DNA of 7,713 nt from the NCBI GenBank assembly GCA_947427325.1, contig CANEHP010000106.1:1-7713 (forward strand), read 5' to 3'. This DNA comes from an uncultured Clostridia bacterium (GTDB taxonomy: Bacteria > Bacillota > Clostridia > Oscillospirales > Ruminococcaceae). Made by a program: the position numbers and the translations under genes. Of the stretch, positions 5,972-7,713 are shown piece after piece. Each line of letters opens with the position of its first letter. Position 1 is the stretch's first letter. Under the pieces are notes generated by a model. It had not been told where the DNA came from. It made no database searches and saw nothing but the letters and a program-made list of their open reading frames with translations.

Positions 5972-6034
5972 AATTTAAAAAGGGGCTAACCTTTTTAAAT
6001 TATTCGGCTGGGGCCGAATATCCGCTGAAGGCGG
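5972..6034 (+). other. Three tandem hairpins upstream of nspC
   Basis: Three stems follow back to back. The first is AATTTAAAAAGG (5972-5983) with CCTTTTTAAATT (5990-6001), a 12-base perfect stem. The second is TATTCGGC (6001-6008) with GCCGAATA (6013-6020), an 8-base stem with loop TGGG. The third is CCGC (6022-6025) with GCGG (6031-6034). They end 31 bases before the nspC ribosome binding site, so they could be a structured leader or a terminator for upstream transcription. No family is recognised. Confidence 0.55.
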
Positions 6035-6077
6035 CGTGGAAAGTACATTCAATACTATAAGCTATGAGGTTTCGTCA

Positions 6078-7187
6078 ATGCGGTTAAATGAAGTAAAAAC
6101 CCCCTCCTATATTATCGACAAGCCTGCTCTTATACACAATTTAAAGCTTTTGAGGCAGGTTGAAAAGAAATCCGGCGCAAAAATTTTGCTTGCCCAAAAG
6201 TGTTATTCGGTTTATCAGACATACCCTTTAATATCGCAATATATCAGCGGCTGCACTGCCAGCGGTTTATTTGAAGCTCGTTTGGGATATGAGGAAATGA
6301 AAAAGGAGAACCATATTTTTTCACCTGCATATCTTGACGGGGAATTTGATGAAATAGTCAAAATTTGCGACCATATCAGCTTTAACAGCGTTAATCAGTA
6401 TGAAAAATTTAAGGACAGGACGAAGAAGGCTTCCTGCGGAATCCGAATAAATCCCGAATTTTCCACGCAGGAACACGGAATATATGATCCTTGCTCTCCT
6501 TTTTCCAGGCTTGGAGCAGTCAGAAGCAGCTTTGATGATTTGCCCGAGGGCATAGAGGGTCTGCATTTTCATACTCTTTGTGAGCAAAATGCAGATGATC
6601 TGGCAAAAACAATGTCGGCTGTGGAGGAAAAATTCGGCTGCTTTTGTCACAGAATAAAATGGCTCAATATGGGCGGAGGTCACCATATAACCCGCTCTGA
6701 TTATGATGTGGAGCTGCTTATAGAGACCGTAAGATTTTACAGTGAGAAATATGGTTTGCAGATATATTTGGAACCGGGGGAGGCGGTGGCGCTGAATGCC
6801 GGCCGGCTTGCCGCAACAGTGCTTGATATAGTTCATAACGGTATGGATATAGCAATTCTTGACGCTTCGGCAGCCTGTCATATGCCCGATGTGCTGGAAA
6901 TGCCTTACCGTCCTGAAATTGAGGGAGGAGGCAAACCAAAGGAAAAACCCTACACATACCGTTTGGGCGGAAACACCTGCCTTGCGGGAGATATTATAGG
7001 GGATTACAGCTTTGACAAGCCGTTAAAAGCAGGCGATAAGCTGTTTTTCAAGGATATGGCAATTTACTCGATGGTGAAAAACAATACCTTTAACGGAATT
7101 GCACTTCCCGATATTTGCATTTATGACGGAGAAAGGGCAGAAGTTATAAAAAGCTTTGGTTATGGGGATTTTAAGAGCAGATTATAG
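6078..7187 (+). CDS. nspC: Carboxynorspermidine/carboxyspermidine decarboxylase
   Basis: NspC is a PLP enzyme of the fold type III (alanine racemase-like) decarboxylases. It removes CO2 from carboxynorspermidine or carboxyspermidine, the last step of the aspartate-semialdehyde route to norspermidine or spermidine. The 369-residue product is of normal length. Visible motifs are TPSYIIDKPALIHNL at the start, the PLP lysine K41 in LLAQKCYSV, LNMGGGHH (196-203), YLEPGEAVALNAG (230-242), DASAACHMPDVLEMPYRP, and NTCLAGDIIGDYSFD, where C301 corresponds to the catalytic cysteine of this superfamily. ATG 6078 is preferred over GTG 6036: GAGG (6066-6069) lies eight bases before it and family homology begins there. 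The protein is cytoplasmic. Its usual partner, carboxynorspermidine synthase, is not in this window; the gene stands alone between hairpins, a terminator and inverted miniature elements. Confidence 0.94.
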   Translation: MRLNEVKTPSYIIDKPALIHNLKLLRQVEKKSGAKILLAQKCYSVYQTYPLISQYISGCTASGLFEARLGYEEMKKENHIFSPAYLDGEFDEIVKICDHISFNSVNQYEKFKDRTKKASCGIRINPEFSTQEHGIYDPCSPFSRLGAVRSSFDDLPEGIEGLHFHTLCEQNADDLAKTMSAVEEKFGCFCHRIKWLNMGGGHHITRSDYDVELLIETVRFYSEKYGLQIYLEPGEAVALNAGRLAATVLDIVHNGMDIAILDASAACHMPDVLEMPYRPEIEGGGKPKEKPYTYRLGGNTCLAGDIIGDYSFDKPLKAGDKLFFKDMAIYSMVKNNTFNGIALPDICIYDGERAEVIKSFGYGDFKSRL

Positions 7188-7188
7188 A

Positions 7189-7217
7189 AAACCCCAAATT
7201 ACCGCCATTTGGGGTTT
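7189..7217. repeat. Perfect 11-base-pair hairpin immediately after nspC
   Basis: AAACCCCAAAT (7189-7199) and ATTTGGGGTTT (7207-7217) are exact complements around TACCGCC, starting two bases after the stop codon. With only three T residues at its end it is a weak terminator on its own, but it may stabilise the 3' end or act together with the stronger hairpin that follows. Confidence 0.65.
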
Positions 7218-7239
7218 GGCAGCGCTACCTGTAAAAAAT

Positions 7240-7278
7240 GCCTTGCACATCAGGGGAATTGTTGTGCAAGGCTTTTTT
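7240..7278 (+). terminator. Rho-independent terminator of nspC
   Basis: GCCTTGCACA (7240-7249) and TGTGCAAGGC (7263-7272) form a perfect 10-base stem followed directly by six T residues (7273-7278). Six A residues at 7233-7238 just before the stem could let it work on the opposite strand too. Confidence 0.9.
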
Positions 7279-7425
7279 GTAAAATCGCCGCATCGGTAAC
7301 GGTTATGATTAGAAACAGATCGGAATTAGATCAGAATCGGTATAAACTCATTTTTACAGCTCAGTTGAAAATAGTATTAAACTGACGAAATACCCACAGT
7401 TTAAAAAGTGCTTGCTCCCGAAACA
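7279..7425. other. Intergenic stretch with no recognised feature
   Basis: Between the nspC terminator and the second 162-base element I see no credible gene, promoter or strong repeat, only scattered GATCNGAAT-like words (AGATCGGAATTAGATCAGAATCGG, around 7317-7340) that look like a short degenerate repeat. Confidence 0.4.
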
Positions 7426-7587
7426 CTAGTGTGCTGTCCCGTTCAAAAATAAAATATCTGCTTGCCCTTTTTCCCATACGCTTCGTTGTCGTCCTCGACT
7501 TGCGCCGGCAAGCCTTCGTCCTCCGCCTTGCATATGGAAAAAATTGCTGCGCATCTTATTTCATTTTTGAGTGGGACACCACACTAG
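7426..7587 (-). mobile_element. 162-base miniature inverted-repeat element, copy 2 (inverted)
   Basis: Read on the minus strand this matches copy 1 (5800-5961) over its whole length with three substitutions, all in or next to the terminal repeats. The ends are again CTAG (7426-7429 and 7584-7587), consistent with TA duplication. Together the copies bracket nspC in opposite orientations. Its forward strand happens to be open for translation but nothing in it resembles a protein. Confidence 0.88.
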
Positions 7588-7713
7588 AGCGTGTTCACAT
7601 AAAGCTCAGCATACATCTTTTCGGCAAATTTTGCCGCCTGCTTCGTTAAAATTTTTTAAAATATGACGATATTCCTGCAAAATTTTGCCTTGCAGACAAC
7701 AAAATTATGCACG
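7588..7713. other. AT-rich palindromic tail at the window end
   Basis: No gene is seen. The stretch contains GGCAAA-T-TTTGCC (7623-7635), a run of A/T near 7646-7662, and the perfect palindrome GCAAAATTTTGC (7677-7688). AATTTTGCCTTGCA (7681-7694) repeats the core of the hairpin at 1592-1612. It may be the edge of a dispersed intergenic repeat continuing beyond the window. Confidence 0.45.

Noticed and set aside
6036..6077. GTG 6036 as start of nspC
   Set aside because: It overlaps the third hairpin, lacks a good ribosome binding site, and the extra 14 residues do not resemble the family; ATG 6078 has GAGG eight bases upstream.
6321..6881. 186-residue minus-strand frame inside nspC
   Set aside because: It is antisense to the conserved nspC core; a shadow frame without its own ribosome binding site evidence.
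5800..7587. CRISPR array or composite transposon formed by the two 162-base repeats
   Set aside because: There are only two inverted copies 1.5 kb apart with no spacer pattern, and neither encodes a transposase; only a bracketing relation can be stated.
7431..7649. Plus-strand frame across the second 162-base element
   Set aside because: It begins inside the terminal repeat of a non-coding element and has no protein family features.

Overview
The window looks like accessory chromosome of a Clostridia-type Firmicute, probably a gut or rumen polysaccharide degrader. The evidence is AT-rich intergenic DNA with textbook TTGnnn/TATAAT promoters and purine-rich ribosome binding sites, two cytoplasmic-type glycoside hydrolases, and an NspC-type polyamine enzyme. 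This assignment is an inference from style and gene content; no rRNA or tRNA gene is present to anchor it.

Layout. (1) 68-1464: a complete IS5-family insertion sequence with 19-base perfect inverted ends and a CTAA target duplication. Its transposase gene is broken near the 3' end by a 250-base non-coding element flanked by 9-base direct repeats; removing the element restores a 325-residue transposase in frame. (2) 1465-1837: a regulatory-looking stretch with two promoter-like sites on an 18-base direct repeat, a possible pseudoknot and a hairpin. (3) 1838-3352: a clan GH-A-like glycosidase with DUF5060, apiosidase-like barrel and DUF5605 architecture. (4) 3353-3549: a spacer with a hairpin. 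(5) 3550-5625: a GH3 beta-xylosidase/beta-glucosidase-type enzyme. (6) 5645-5967: a palindromic miniature element that has itself been split by a second, 162-base miniature element. (7) 5968-6077: three tandem hairpins. (8) 6078-7187: nspC, carboxynorspermidine/carboxyspermidine decarboxylase, followed by two hairpins, the second a clear intrinsic terminator. (9) 7426-7587: the second copy of the 162-base element in inverted orientation, then an AT-rich palindromic tail to the window end.

Functionally, the two hydrolases lie on the same strand without a convincing terminator between them. Neither has a signal peptide, so they probably trim imported plant cell-wall oligosaccharides (xylan- or pectin-side-chain-like) in the cytoplasm. 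nspC is a separate polyamine unit bracketed by inverted repeats; its usual synthase partner is not in the window.

The most unusual content is the layered small-transposon history: a miniature element inside an IS transposase, and a miniature element inside another miniature element's terminal repeat. In both cases the ancestral sequence can be rebuilt base by base. I did not find a clearly new multi-gene system.
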